Assembly: GCA_009760885.1 (NCBI GenBank)
Contig: CM019714.1
Coordinates: forward strand, 1,238,933 to 1,302,932
Direction: 5' to 3'
Source: Achatina immaculata
Taxonomy: Eukaryota; Mollusca; Gastropoda; Stylommatophora; Achatinidae
Length of the DNA: 64,000 nucleotides
Shown: positions 10,443-21,519 of the stretch, in pieces
Layout of the letters: each line of letters begins with the position of its first letter
How positions within the stretch are numbered: the first letter of the stretch is position 1
Translations under genes and position numbers: made by a program
Notes under the pieces: generated by a model
The model's database searches: none
The model's input: only the letters and a program-made list of their open reading frames with translations
What the model was told of the DNA's origin: nothing

Positions 10443-10943
10443 ATGAGGTTGTTGTTTGCTCATCATAAAAGAATCCAATACTAAATTATTATATTCGCAA
10501 ATATAGAATAACGAACGAGGCAGCGAGAGATAGAGAGAGGGGGAGATATAAAGAAGGGAATGAAGAGAGAGAGAGCCCAAAATATCCTTTTTCAGGCGAT
10601 ATTTCTACAGATAACCAAAATCCACCATCTTAGCTACACAAAACCCAACTATCAGCATTTACAGTTAATGGGGAGCTTGTTCGATATTTGGAATTTAAGT
10701 CGTGCCTGCTGCTGCATTCTGTCTGCTCAGACACTGAAAAGCAGACTTAAATTATGTCTGATCTCCATTACGTAAGGCGAACCGGACGCTGCTAGTCTTT
10801 CCATTTTGGCATCGTGAGATACCGCTGAGAGTCAGACATGACCTTGAAACGTCATCCTAGACAAGGTTATAATGGAGAGATCGAATACGCATTGATTCTG
10901 CGTTATGTCCATGTATTTTGGGTAGTTTTTGTCGAGAATTTCC
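10443..10943. other. No gene; GA patch and weak inverted repeat
   Basis: A GA-rich patch lies at about 10520-10575. Near 10690-10757, aatttaagtcgtgcctgctg and a complement-like agcagacttaaatta form an imperfect hairpin. No coding or RNA gene is supported. Confidence 0.4.
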
Positions 10944-11574
10944 TTATGTTTTGAATTTATTTATACAAATAGGAAACAAGGAGGCTTTCGCATGGTAAAG
11001 TAATAGAGCATAGTATTGTATGGTTGTCTTGTCTTGTCCTTCCTCATTTACTGTTAGGTGTAGAGGCGAAGTGAATTGTTCCCAATGGCTCGCATGTTGG
11101 CTTCGTACATTGAGATGTTCAGGGACTGATATACCATCGGTCCATCGTTTGCATGGGTGGCCCCTTCCTCTGTCTTTGTGTGGTCTGTAAAACATTGCTC
11201 TCTGTGGTACACGTTCTGTTGGTAGTCGTGTCACATGACAGAGCCATTTTATTTGCTGTTTTTGAATACAGTTCAGAACGGGTTCAACTCCTACTTTATT
11301 TATAATGACATCATTTCTGATTTTGTCCATTCTTGATATTCCAAGAATTCTTCTCAAGAATCTCATTTCAGTTGTCGAAATTTTCGTTTTGTCTTTTGCT
11401 GTCAGCGTCCATGCCTGGCATTGGTAGCACAAAGTTGGTATGAAGATTGTCTTATAGATGGTTCTTTTGGTTTCCAGTGAGACATGCTTGTTGTTTAGTA
11501 TGAGAGCCATTTGCCCGATAAGTTGGTTCGCTTTGTTACATCTGTTTCCGATCTCTGTGTCTATTTTTCTATTG
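10944..11574 (-). mobile_element. 5'-truncated LINE (L-I), RT C-terminus
   Basis: The minus-strand frame is nearly uninterrupted for about 200 codons. It begins in a KIDTEIGNRCNKANQLIGQM block, then shows RTIYKTIFIPTLCYQCQAWT, EMRFLRRILGISRMDKIRND and a GHPCKRWTDGI motif. This is the familiar C-terminal layout of RTE-like endonuclease-RT elements, lacking the catalytic region. The 3' tail has ACAAG-type repeats and AT-rich sequence. A tail relic of the same type lies at 1985-2059. Confidence 0.75.
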
Positions 11575-11634
11575 TATGATTAGAACGCCAAAAGAAAAAA
11601 AGAAAGTCACAGAAAAATCGCTTTTAGAAAAAAA

Positions 11635-11725
11635 AAATGACAAGAGAAATACCTGGGATTTGAACCGTAGACCGCCACAGGACGGGATTTCTGTGACACG
11701 ACCTCGTTCACTTTCCAGGTGTGAC
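11635..11725 (-). mobile_element. Possible tRNA-like SINE head
   Basis: The minus strand holds CGGTTCAAATCCC, a good pol III B-box, about 55 bp downstream of a weak A-box-like AGTGAACGAGGTCG. No acceptor stem pairing was found. It lies close to another tRNA-like head in the opposite orientation. Confidence 0.35.
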
Positions 11726-11789
11726 GTTTTTCGACCAGACAACTTTGCTATCAAACACCCTTTTGCTAGATAGATAAGTTGATTAATGC

Positions 11790-11865
11790 ACTGTTCTCTC
11801 GTGGCTAGGCGGCTGCTCGTCCTGCCGATGTCCGGTGTTCAATTCCCAAATAGCTCTCAGGTAAT
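11790..11865 (+). mobile_element. Possible tRNA-like SINE head
   Basis: CGTGGCTAGGCGGCTGCTCG (A-box region) is followed by GGTGTTCAATTCCC (B-box-like) about 25 bp on. The spacing is tRNA-like but no complete cloverleaf was drawn. Confidence 0.4.
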
Positions 11866-12185
11866 TTTTATTCCCTTCATGTCTAAACGTGTTTTGTCTA
11901 TGACTTTTTTTTCTTCGAGTTCTAACCATCGAATATTGTGTTTAATTACATTGGCCTTTAAAATGTAGGTATTCTTAGGATGCCTCTCAGATCTGGAGCA
12001 GTGTTTAGCCAGGAGAGGAAGGACATTTCTTCCTTTGTAAGTCTGGGGAATATGATGAAAGCTACCATACTTGCCACATCACCGTCACCACCAGCAACAG
12101 CAGCAGTATTATCAAAACAAAACACAGAGAGAGAGAGAGAGAACAAAAGGTTCCTTAACTGATGAGTGCACCTGTGTCACTGGGG
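11866..12185. other. No gene recognised
   Basis: Apart from a short (GA)n at about 12126-12142, nothing is recognised. Confidence 0.4.
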
Positions 12186-12374
12186 AAACTGACAGCCCGC
12201 CCATCGTCTGCTGGAAGATTTCCAGGCACATGTGAAGCAAAGAAGACACATTTGGCCATCGCCAGAATCAATCAAGACCAAGATGTATGGCGACATCGAC
12301 AACCTGGCTGCGCAGTGCCGCGTTCTTGACAGATATCCAAAGTGTCGTCGGGGAATGTTTGAAGAAGAAGAAGA
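12186..12374 (+). mobile_element. Decayed LINE 3' end (L-G) with (GAA)n tail
   Basis: The text includes a KMYGDIDNLAA block and, after a frame slip, AAFLTDIQSVVGE, followed by (GAA)4. It parallels the better copy at 44080-44410 (SLQEKLYNDAENLR, TTAFVRERLLLMSE). The layout matches the C-terminal end of jockey-type LINE polyproteins. Frameshifts make it non-coding. Confidence 0.5.
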
Positions 12375-12884
12375 AGTCTCATAATAAGAGAAAGCTGAAT
12401 CTCTCACATACTCTTATTTGTACCGGCTCCACCAGCACCAGGCTAACCAGTGTTGGCGCAACTGTACCCGTCTTCCAGCTTGCGTGAAGTACTTTCCGAA
12501 ATACCGGTTTTCTCAACACAACATTCAGTACTTAATACCTCTTTTTTAGTGTAAAAATTAAAATACACTTTACAAACATCAGCTGGCATTACATGTCCCG
12601 GGAATTTTTTCTTACTTTCATTTACACGAGATTTACAATTTACAAAATGCTGACATGCTGCTCTCAAAACTGGCTGATTCTCCTCCATACAAAATCAGAG
12701 TCATCAGTCTCTTGCCCAGCTTATCATCCAGCTGATTTAGCGGACTGCTTTTCACTAGGTCTTTTTTTTATTATTATATAAACCGGTTACAGTAACCGAT
12801 GACTTCCAAAACTGTCGGTTTTTCTCATTATTTATCGGTAATGTACCCGTATATACCCGTTTAACGCGATCACTGCGCTAACTT
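12375..12884. other. No gene recognised
   Basis: Mixed sequence leading into the 20-bp array. No repeat or coding feature is supported. Confidence 0.45.
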
Positions 12885-13171
12885 CTTCAAAAGACAAAGG
12901 GACACAACAAAAGACGAAGGGACACAACAAAAGACAAAGGGACACAACAAAAGACAAAGGGACACAACAAAAGACGAAGGGACACAACAAAAGACAAAGG
13001 GACACAACAAAAGACAAAGGGACACAACAAAAGACAAAGGGACACAACAAAAGACGAAGGGACACAACAAAAGACAAAGGGACACAACAAAAGACAAAGG
13101 GACACAACAAAAGACGAAGGGACACAACAAAAGACAAAGGGACACAACAAAAGACAAAGGGACACAACAAA
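12885..13171. repeat. 20-bp minisatellite, ~14 units
   Basis: The unit is aaagacaaagggacacaaca, with the single common variant gaag for aaag at irregular intervals. Units are otherwise nearly identical, so the array is young. All three minus-strand frames are open, encoding a C/F/V/L-rich repeat, because 20 is not a multiple of 3 and the unit has no stop in any phase. No gene is implied. Confidence 0.95.
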
Positions 13172-13904
13172 ATCAACTCGCACTCCCATTCTTGGCAAGG
13201 CTTATATATTAAACAGTGAGAACTTGTCAACGGAACTGACAGTGGACTGAACTCCACCATGTAGCATTTCATATTTTATATTGCGACCTGTAGCAACCGT
13301 GAATCCCATGTAGATTCAACGCTTGAGGAATCGATCCTTGGTTCAACTTGGCATCGGTCATGACAATTCCATATTCGCCAGCTCTTCAGTATCTCTGGGG
13401 ATACATTGGACTTAAAGAAAAGAAGATGTACAGAGAGGACTGGAAAAAAAAACAAGACCCGCGTTGTTGTATTCATATAAAATGTAAACGGTCATGCATA
13501 GCGAAGACGATAAGGAATTCAAGTACTTGTAATGTCTGTTCAACAAGGCATGCAATAGAACAGGTAGGTTCAATAGGTACAATCTACAGGTAGCTGCAGT
13601 GGGGTATATAATACATTGGGAGATAACGACAACGATAACAAACACACACACAGATAAATTACACATTACAAAATACTGGTGGAGAGACTGTAAGATACAC
13701 GGATAGAAAGTAGATAAAAAGTAGAAAGTAAGATACTGAGAGAGAGAGAGAGAGAGAGAGAGTAGATTATGTAAGATACAAGGATATAAATGGGATGATA
13801 AAAGATACTAGTAGAGAGTGCAGACTAGTAAGATAGGCGGATATAAAGTGGATGATATAAGATACAGCATGAGGCATACAGAACTCGACAGTGAGGGAGG
13901 GAGG
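13172..13904. other. No gene; imperfect ~65-bp repeats at the right
   Basis: Between about 13685 and 13880, three loose copies share gtaagatacacggatagaaa and agtagata-type text, split by a (GA)n at 13738-13762. No coding region is recognised. Confidence 0.5.
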
Positions 13905-14147
13905 TAAACAAAGTGGACACTATAAGAAGTTACTGCAGTGGGCAAAATATGAGACTGGTAAACAAAGTGGACAATATAAGAAGTTACTGCAGTGGGCAAA
14001 ATATGAGACTGGTAAACAAAGTGGACAATATAAGAAGTTATTGCAGTGGGCAAAATATGAGACTGGTAAACAAAGTGGACAATATAAGAAGTTATTGCAG
14101 TGGGCAAAATATGAGACTGGTAAACAAAGTGGACAATATAAAACACT
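13905..14147. repeat. 54-bp tandem repeat, ~4.5 units
   Basis: Units contain aagaagttactgcagtgggc, aaaatatgagactggtaaac and aaagtggacaatat. Units 3 and 4 share a ttattgcag variant, showing that two neighbouring units were copied together. The array runs into an L-C LINE end at about 14162. Confidence 0.95.
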
Positions 14148-14161
14148 ATCAGATACTTTTT

Positions 14162-14360
14162 TTAAAAACTCACTACCAAACATAGCACTAAAGTGGACAC
14201 CACAGGGGAACAGAAGTAAGGGCAGACCGAAGGAAACATGAAGAAGAGCCACAATAAGGATGTTGAGCAAATGAGAGCTCACTTGGACAAAAGCGGAAAA
14301 AAAGGCAAAGGACAGGCGTTTGCGGAAGTCTATTGTGCCTTGGGCACTTAAGGTTCAGAA
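14162..14360 (+). mobile_element. 5'-truncated LINE 3' end (L-C)
   Basis: Starts at a SLPNIALKWTPQGNRSKGRP-like block, breaks after GRPKET (a TGG to TGA change), and ends with the family 3' signature ttgggcacttaaggttcag. It runs straight into the (GATA)n tract, where other copies have (GA)n. Confidence 0.75.
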
Positions 14361-14361
14361 A

Positions 14362-14530
<169 letters not shown>

Positions 14531-14577
14531 AGAGAGGGAGAGACTTTTTATAATAGATTAGCAATTAAAGTGGACTT

Positions 14578-14790
14578 ATCCGTTATATGGCAAACATCGA
14601 CATATGACATATATGCCAGCGTCAGGGCGGGGAAACATAGCTGACCAAGACCCTGTCCTACCTCCCCTATAGTACCCCCCAGTAACAGGTCTAGCCTGGC
14701 TAACGGGGCAGAGATTGCCATAGTCACCAGGGTGGTGGAACCTGCTAAAGAGGTACTGCACAACCTGTGCTTTTATCTCCATTTAGGGAC
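14578..14790 (-). mobile_element. Dispersed repeat DR1 (minus copy)
   Basis: The plus text tgaccaagaccctgtcctac, ctggctaacggggcagagat, tgccatagtcaccagggtgg and aaagaggtactgcacaacc is the reverse complement of the DR1 block order at 9575-9760. Confidence 0.75.
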
Positions 14791-14903
14791 TGAAAAAAAA
14801 ATAGCCGCCACAACGCACTCCCAATCCGACACGATGCTGTGTTTCAAGACCTTCACTGTACCGCTGCAAAAGAATATCAAACTCACAGTTCCACGAACGA
14901 ACG

Positions 14904-15030
14904 AAGAAGAAGAAGAAGAAGAAGAAGACTGGCTGACTAACTGACTGATCTTTATTTCCAAAGGGTTAAGGCCCGTCTGACATTCTGCCCTTTTTCATAT
15001 AACTTTCACTCTGTTCCAGACATTCTATAA
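14904..15030. repeat. (GAA)n followed by dispersed repeat DR2
   Basis: (GAA)7 at about 14904-14927 is followed by tgactgatctttatttccaa and cccgtctgacattctgccct, the same block order as DR2 at 9855-9940. Confidence 0.6.
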
Positions 15031-15264
15031 ATATGCTGCTCATACAACCAACATAACTAACACTGAAAGCTGAGAGGCAAGAAGAAGAAGAATAGGCAAA
15101 GAGAAGAAGGTAACAGTCCCACAAGAACAATTTATAAACTGCTGACTGAGAACAAGCCATTGCAAATCATTACCACTGTCCGAAACAAAATCACCAGCGC
15201 GACCCTAACAGAGAGCTGATTCAGTGATACGACCATCTACACATGAAAACCTGTCCATGAGACC

Positions 15265-15340
15265 CATATCCCAGGAGATCCATGTGCCAGGAGATCCATG
15301 TGCCAGGAGACCCATATGCCAGGAGACCCATGTGCCAGCA
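15265..15340. repeat. 16-bp tandem repeat, ~4.5 units
   Basis: The unit is ccaggagacccatgtg with ccaggagatccatgtg and catatg variants. Confidence 0.85.
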
Positions 15341-15344
15341 GCGA

Positions 15345-15545
15345 AGAAGAGCCACAAGCACCACATTATATCCTCCATAAATGTCACGTGTACAAGCCTC
15401 TCAGGCAACAGACCTGGCCTGACTTCAGCCTCCTACAAGAGAATCTTGGTGGATAATGTTGAAACAAACTGCCACATCTGTGACAGACAGTTTGCAGTCT
15501 GTGCATGGGTGGACCACGAGAGAAGAAGAAGAAGAAAAAGAAGAA
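15345..15545 (+). mobile_element. Decayed LINE 3' end (L-G) with (GAA)n tail
   Basis: The text includes RPGLTSASYK, DNVETNCHICDRQFAV and CAWVDHERRRRR, leading into an AGAAGAAGA tract. The position of CAWVDHE before the A/G tail fits a LINE C-terminus of the type at 44080-44410. Frames are broken. Confidence 0.5.
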
Positions 15546-15585
15546 GGTCTCCTAACCATATTGTAAATTGTCGTAGGACGTTTTC

Positions 15586-16302
15586 TCAAGATTAAAACTA
15601 ACCTTTTCTCAAGATTAAAACTAACCTTTTCTCAAGATTAAAACTAACCTTTTCTCAAGATTAAAAAGACACTAATATTTTTCCCAAGGGTAAAAAAAGA
15701 CACTAATCTTTTCTCAATATTAAAAAAGACACTAACCCTATCTCAAGATTTTTTTTAAAAAAAGACACTAACCCTATCTCAAGATTAAAAAAAAGACGCT
15801 AACCCTATCTCAAGATAAAAAAAGACACTAACCTTAGCTCAAGATTTTAAAAAAGACACTAATCTATCTCAAGATTTTTTTAAAAAGACGCTAACCCTAT
15901 CTCAAGATTTAAAAAAAGACACTAACCCTATCTCAAGATTTAAAAAAAAGACACTAACCCTATCTCAAGATTTAAAAAAAAGACACTAACCTTATCTCAA
16001 GATTTAAAAAAAGACACTAATCTATCTCAAGATTTTTTTTAAAAAGACGCTAACCCTATCTCAAGATTTAAAAAAAAGACACTAACCCTATCTCAAGATT
16101 TTTAAAAAAAGACACTAACCCTATCTCAAGATTTAAAAAAAGACACTAAACTTATCTCAAGATTTAAAAAAAAGACACTAACCCTATCTCAAGATTTAAA
16201 AAAAGACACTAATCCTATCTCAAGATTTAAAAAAAAGACACTAACCCTATCTCAAGATTTAAAAAAAAAGACGCTAACCCTATCTCAAGATTTTTTTTAA
16301 GA
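15586..16302. repeat. ~31-bp A-run-bearing tandem array, ~23 units
   Basis: Units follow the pattern ctatctcaagattt, A6-9, gacactaac. The length of the A-run (or T8A4 in some units) varies, so the period drifts between 29 and 35 bp. Early units (15586-15660) are shorter. Most units contain CTAACCCTA, which is one and a half telomere-type hexamers. Confidence 0.95.
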
Positions 16303-16839
16303 CACCAACAATATGCAACACATTCTTATCAATTCCTGCAACACACTTCACCGAGATAGAAAAATAATATGTTTTCCCACGAGCTGAACTTGTCAAAATG
16401 GAAGAAACAACAACAAAAATCAGTGCGCAGATCTCGCGAAACGTCAGATACCTCCATCTTTATAGATTTTACACCTGGCCGATACTAACGGGGTCTGGCG
16501 GTATCGTATCTTGTAACCGGGCATTCAGAATACCATCGTTCTACATAGTTTCAGAAATGCACTGGAAGTAGAAGGAACATGTCAGCCTAATTATCTGGCG
16601 AGCTGGCAATTTACTGCACCGATTACTCGCTGGAAATACCTGCCCATGTATATGAACAACTGGAGAATCGATTAGAGTGTAAATAAACAGGTTTCTATAT
16701 TTAGTAACATATTGGAAAACACATTACACTGCGGGGAGAAAGTATACCCAGAGGGGAAGGGGGAATGCGAGTGATAGATCGAGGTGCATTGGGAGGGGGG
16801 GGGGATTCTGTATATCATCTTTTCATTTTTTTCCACCCA
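16303..16839. other. No confident gene; one 57-codon frame
   Basis: A 57-codon plus frame begins at about 16399 (MEETTTKISAQISRN...). There is no recognised domain or regulatory context. A G10 run lies at about 16795. I treat the frame as chance. Confidence 0.35.
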
Positions 16840-16985
16840 TCAAGAGAAATCTGGGAATGTAAATGCGGCCAAGCGTGATACTGACAACATGACACTTTCA
16901 TATGTCGATGGCCGTGGAAATACGGGACTAACACCGTTTCCCCATATTGCCTTAAAGGCATGGAAACGGTCCATCCGTCCATCCA
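16840..16985 (+). mobile_element. SINE-1 body fragment
   Basis: agagaaatctgggaatgtaa, then atgtcgatggccgtggaaat, acgggactaacaccgtttcc and gccttaaaggcatgg match the 3' two-thirds of the complete copy at 37560-37700. The tRNA head is absent. It ends in a (CCAT)n tract. Confidence 0.7.
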
Positions 16986-17032
16986 TCCGTCCGTCCATCC
17001 ATCCATCCATCCATCCATCCATCCATCCATCA
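16970..17032. repeat. (CCAT)n / (CCGT)n microsatellite
   Basis: About 15 units of CCAT with CCGT variants directly follow the SINE-1 3' end. Confidence 0.9.
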
Positions 17033-17154
17033 GGTTAATACGTCTTGTCTGGTATTCTACATATCGGATGTCTTTCTGTTTGGCTGTTTTATTGTCCTCT
17101 TATCATCTTTTTATCTGCCTTTTTTCTGTACTTTTGTTATCTCTGCCTGTTTTT

Positions 17155-17365
17155 TTTCTGTTCTGTCTCTTTATCTGCCTGTTTATCTGTTTTCCTACTT
17201 TCTCTTTATCTGCCTGTTTTTCTGTTTTCCTACTGTCTCTTTATCTGCCTGTTTTTCTGTTTTCCTACTGTCTCTTTATCTGCCTGTTTTTCTGTTTTCC
17301 TACTGTCTCTTTATCTGCCTGTTTTTCTGTTTTCCTAACGTCTCTTTATCTGCCTGTTTTTCCCT
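17155..17365. repeat. 35-bp minisatellite, ~5 units
   Basis: The unit is tactgtctctttatctgcct then gtttttctgttttcc. Flanks (17085-17155, 17365-17500) carry looser TCTGCCT-rich text that looks like decayed units. Confidence 0.9.
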
Positions 17366-17996
17366 CCTGTTATTTTTTTTTAAATCTGTTGTCTAATTTT
17401 CTGCTATCCCCTTATCTGTCTGGTCCTCTATACCGCCTCTTATCTGCTACTTCTGTAAGTGTTCACTTATCTGTCTCTATCTACTTACCGGTTTGTCCTT
17501 CTCTTCTTCCGTAAATCAGTACATGCAGAACTCTACAAGTGCCATCTAATTAATCTGTTCCTATTTAGCCTCGCGTTTCGTGAGTTCTTTAATTTCTTCC
17601 GCCCACAGCACGAACAAGCACGTGCACTCAGTGGCACCAAGATACGGTTTCCTCCACATGAAAAGACTTGCTTGCTTTTTCCTGTGGGCCTGGAATTATC
17701 AACATCAAGGAAGACAACTCTTCGTTTAAAAGGAATTGCTGCTTTTGCACTCATTACTACTTAGGTTCGGGAATGGAGTGGAAGAGAAGGGACAGAGTAA
17801 GGGAGGGGAGAGAGATTTCCTCTCAGGCTTTACAACCTGACGCTACTTCCAAAGAGCCAGTTTCGTAGAATCTAAACTAGGAGTGGGCAGACTTTATAAA
17901 ACGAAAGACCGTATTTATAACTGTACATCGACTTGTGTGTTACAAACAAGATTTAAGTGATGTATTTGAATGTCATGAATAATTCTGATAAACTCT
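17366..17996. other. No gene recognised
   Basis: Decayed TCTG-rich sequence to about 17500, then single-copy-looking sequence. No feature is supported. Confidence 0.4.
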
Positions 17997-18029
17997 CTTT
18001 CTCTCTCTCTCTCTCTCTTTCTCTCATAT

Positions 18030-18200
18030 AAGCAGGAAACTGTTGTAGAGAGCAACACAACTACTCAGTTCATCAGAAGTACTCCTTCAGGCAAGTGTTT
18101 CGGCCATTTAAACTTCTGAGCTCTAAGGACAAAAAAAAAGGGGGGGGGGTCTGGACCCCTCTGGGTCATAATTCCCAGGGGTCTGTAAGTTGTTGGTTTA
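18030..18200 (-). mobile_element. SINE-2 body
   Basis: The plus text gcaggaaactgttgtagaga, agtactccttcaggcaagtg, tttcggccatttaaacttct and ggacccctctgggtcataat recurs in the same order at 30716-30890 and 48945-49090. The 30.8-kb copy goes on to a tRNA-like head, fixing the orientation as minus. A (CT)n lies at 17997-18025. Confidence 0.7.
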
Positions 18201-18225
18201 TAACCGCTTCACGAAGCTGAGGACA

Positions 18226-18857
18226 CCACTCGGATGTTCATGTCTGTAACTCGGATGTTCATGTCTGTAACTCGGATATTCACGTCTGTTACTCGGATGT
18301 CCATGTCTGTTACTCGGGTGTTCACGTCTGTTACTCGGATGTCCATGTCTGTTACTCGGATGTACACGTCTGTTACTTGGATGTTCACGTCTGTAACTCG
18401 GATATTCACGTCTGTAACTCGGATGTTCACGTCTGTTACTCGGATGTTCACGTCTGTAACTCGGATGTTCATGTCTGTAACTCGGATATTCACGTCTGTA
18501 ACTCGGATGTTCATGTGTGTAACTCGGATGTTCATGTCTGTAATTTGGATGTTCATGTCTGTAACTTGGATGTTCATGCCTGTAACTCGGATGTTCATGT
18601 CTGTAACTTGGATGTTCATGTCTGTAACTCGGATGTTCACGTCTGTAACTCGGATGTTCACGTCTGTTACTCGGATGTTCATGTCTGTAACTTGGATGTT
18701 CATGTCTGTTACTCGGATGTTCATGTCTGTAACTCGGATGTTCATGTCTGTAACTTGGATGTTCATGTCTGTAACTTGGATGTTCATGTATGTAACTTGG
18801 ATGTTCATGTCTGTAACTCGGATGTTCATGTCTGTAATTTGGATGTTCATGTCTGTA
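18226..18857. repeat. 21-bp minisatellite, ~30 units
   Basis: The unit is ctcggatgttcatgtctgta + a, with C/T (ctcgg/cttgg), A/C (tcatg/tcacg) and A/T (gtaa/gtta) variants. The 21-bp period keeps several frames open on both strands (for example a YRHEHPS heptad on the minus strand). The variants do not follow codon positions, so no protein is inferred. Confidence 0.95.
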
Positions 18858-19149
18858 ACTGAACAGCTTATTTAAATCCCAACGAATTATAAATATCTTG
18901 AAACTGAACAGACCACACTGGCTGTGGCATGTAGAAAGAATGGAAGAGAACAGACAAACGAAAATGACGTATGTACAAGAGATGAGGGAAACAAGACCAA
19001 AGAGTAGACCAAGACAGAGATGGAAAGATAACATAGAAGAAGATATAGAAGAAATTGGTGTCACCAACTGGAGAGAAAAAATTAGGAATAGAGTGAAATG
19101 GAGGCGAACTTTATCTGCAGCAATGAGCCTTAATGGCTCCGAAAGCTGA
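18858..19149 (+). mobile_element. 5'-truncated LINE 3' end (L-H) with (GAA)n tail
   Basis: An open frame of about 83 codons holds PHWLWHVERMEENRQTKM, RPKSRPRQRWKDNIEEDIEE and RTLSAAMSLNGSES, ends at TGA and continues into (GAA)n. It starts with a gcttatttaaatccc block that is also near the 5' end of the copy at 43467-43776. Confidence 0.8.
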
Positions 19150-19290
19150 AGAAGAAGAAGAAGAAGAATGAATGAATGATTGAATGAATAATCTTTATTT
19201 TTCAAGAAGAAGAAGAAGAAGAAGAAGAGCAAGAACAAGAGGAACACGAAGAACAAGATGAAGAAGAACAAGAAGAAGAAGAAGGTCCTA
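19150..19290. repeat. (GAA)n tract with embedded DR2-like tail
   Basis: (GAA)n at 19148-19168 is interrupted by tgaatgaataatctttattt (DR2-like), then resumes with GAA/GAACA units to about 19284. This looks like a tail-into-tail insertion. Confidence 0.7.
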
Positions 19291-20031
19291 AAACAACGTG
19301 ATCATTTACATGACAACTCTCTGACGATTAAGAAAGATGTATGTTTTTTTCGCTTTCAACCTTCATTTTCTAATCAGCCTTTATTTTCTAATCAGTTTTT
19401 ATTTAAAGTCCCGTTGACGACTATAAAACTAATCCCTGGATGTGCCAATCAATGCTCGACTTTGATTAGAATATGTGAGGATTTTAACAAAAATTATGCT
19501 CTGATGTTACACAATGATATAACCGTTAACCATAGAAATCATCTCTTATTTTAGACCGCTTTCTAGGTCATATCGTTGTCTATGATAACCCGTAATACCA
19601 CTTTTATAGAACACTTGCTTGCATTTCTTCGCAATGCCTATACCGTTACCTTCCAGACACAGTGTCGGTCTTCTGTCACGATTCTGTAGGGTACAGAAAG
19701 TACGGCACCCCATAATGTCAAATAAAATGATGCCATCAAATCCTGTGGGATGTAATTAAATCTGACACAGCAAGTCGAGACGGCCCTGTTTTGATCGCCG
19801 TCCTAGTTAGTTGAGTCTGATGTTCACCTGTATGCAGGTGAGATGCTGGGTCAGGTGATAGATTAAGAGCAGTGTTACAGGTATGGGAGATTCTGCGGTC
19901 ATGACTAAACCAGGGTGGGCAGATCTTACCTGCACCTGGGGGGAGGGGGGCCTACTATTCGTACCGATATATTAAAAAAAATTAAGTATTCTATTGTAGA
20001 CATCTCTTCCCTTCTTTAGACTGGGGTAAGC

Positions 20032-20034
<3 letters not shown>
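19291..20034. other. No gene recognised
   Basis: Single-copy-looking sequence with a duplicated tctaatcagcctttatttt near 19368-19400. No coding or RNA feature is supported. Confidence 0.45.
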
Positions 20035-20062
<28 letters not shown>

Positions 20063-20290
20063 ACTAGAGAGAGATACAGAGATAGACATAGGAGGGGGGA
20101 AAAGAGATAACACAGAGAAAGAAAGAGAGGGAGAGAGATAAATAGAGAAGAGATAAACACAAAAAAAGCCAAAGAGAGAGAGACATAGGAAACAAAAAAG
20201 AGATAACAGAGAGAGAGAGAGAGAAAGCGAGAGATAAAAAGAGAAGAGTTAAACACAAAGAGAGGCAAACAGAGAGAAAGAGACAGTGAG
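20035..20290. repeat. GA-rich low-complexity tract
   Basis: (GA)n runs are mixed with gataaacacaaagagaagag-like blocks repeated loosely two or three times. Open frames across it are compositional. Confidence 0.85.
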
Positions 20291-20620
20291 AGAGTTAGGC
20301 GTGTAAGGAGTTAGTCTGAGGAGTGGCTGGAAGATGGCGACTCAAGGCTGTTGGTTTAATCTTTGCACAGTTTTTTTTTAAAAAAAAGATTCAATTAAAT
20401 TATAAATTAATCATACTCAAAGGTTATCATTATTACAAACTAAAGTAATATTTTATTGATTATTTTTTCAAATGTAACATGATATACAGATATGTAGGCA
20501 GATAGATGAACAGACAGTCATACGCCAAAGTTGTTGGCACCATAAGACAGGAAATAGATACAAGAAATAAGATAAAATCACAGACATCCAACACAGGATA
20601 GCGGAAAACGTCACACACTA
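20291..20620. other. No gene; AT-rich
   Basis: AT-rich sequence with T9 and A8 runs at 20371-20387. Nothing is recognised. Confidence 0.4.
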
Positions 20621-20950
20621 GCAAAAGAAAAAAAAAGTAGGAACTCCGTCACAGACAGAAAAGGAATCAGAACTCGTCGCACACAGAAAGGAAATGTAGA
20701 ACTCGTCACACACACAAAGGAAATGTAAAACTCGTTACATACAGAAAGGAAATGTAGAACTCGTCACACACACAAAGGAAGTGTAAAACTCGTTACACAC
20801 AGAAAGGAAATGTAGAACTCGTCACACACACAAAGGAAGTGTAAAACTCGTTACACACAGAAAGGAAATGTAGAACTCGTCACACACACAAAGGAAGTGT
20901 AAAACTCGTTACACACAGAAAGGAAATGTAGAACTCGTCACACCCACTAA
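20621..20950. repeat. 29-bp units arranged as 58-bp dimers
   Basis: Units alternate aactcgtcacacacacaaag + gaagtgtaa with aactcgttacacacagaaag + gaaatgtag. About five dimers occur, with looser single units at the left. It passes without a break into the next array. Confidence 0.9.
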
Positions 20951-21460
20951 GGAAATAAGGAACTTGTCACGCACTGAAAGGAAATATAGAATACGTGACG
21001 AGTACAAGAAAGTTAGAACACGTAACACACACATAAAAGAAAGATAGGATTCGAGACAAGAAGAAGGAAAGTTAGAACACGTTACACACATGAAAGAAAG
21101 ATAGGATTCGAGACTAGAAGAAGGAAGGTTAGAACACGTAACACACACATACAAGAAAGATAGGATTCGAGACTAGAAGAAGGAAAGTTAGAACACATAA
21201 CACACACTTAAAAGAAAGATAGGATTCGAGACTAGAAGAAGGAAGGTTAGAACACGTAACACACACATACAAGAAAGATAGGATTCGAGACTAGAAGAAG
21301 GAAGGTTAGAACACGTAACACACACATAAAAGAAAGATAGGATTCGAGACTAGAAGAAGAAAGTTAGAACACGTAACACACGCATAAATGAAAGATAGGA
21401 TTCGCGACTAGAAGAAGGAAAGTTAGAACACGTTACACACACATAAAAGAAAGATAGAAT
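20951..21460. repeat. 59-bp tandem repeat, ~8 units, derived from the preceding array
   Basis: Each unit has two halves: aacacgtaacacacacataa + aagaaagatag, and gattcgagactagaagaagg + aaagttag. Both halves resemble the 29-bp monomer at 20621-20950, so this is probably a diverged dimer that became the new unit. It fades near 21460. Confidence 0.9.
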
Positions 21461-21519
21461 TCGTGACGAACAAAAAGGATACCCGACATGGACAAATAAA
21501 TCTCATGTGGCTAACACAA

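Noticed and set aside
12832..13272. Cysteine/phenylalanine/leucine-rich minus frames of up to 146 codons
   Set aside because: They are produced by the 20-bp array, in all three frames.
15586..16302. Interstitial telomere array
   Set aside because: CTAACCCTA appears once per 31-bp unit and not as consecutive hexamers.
16399..16572. 57-codon frame starting MEETTTKISAQISRN
   Set aside because: Short, with no domain, no upstream signal and no repeat or homology support. Most likely chance.
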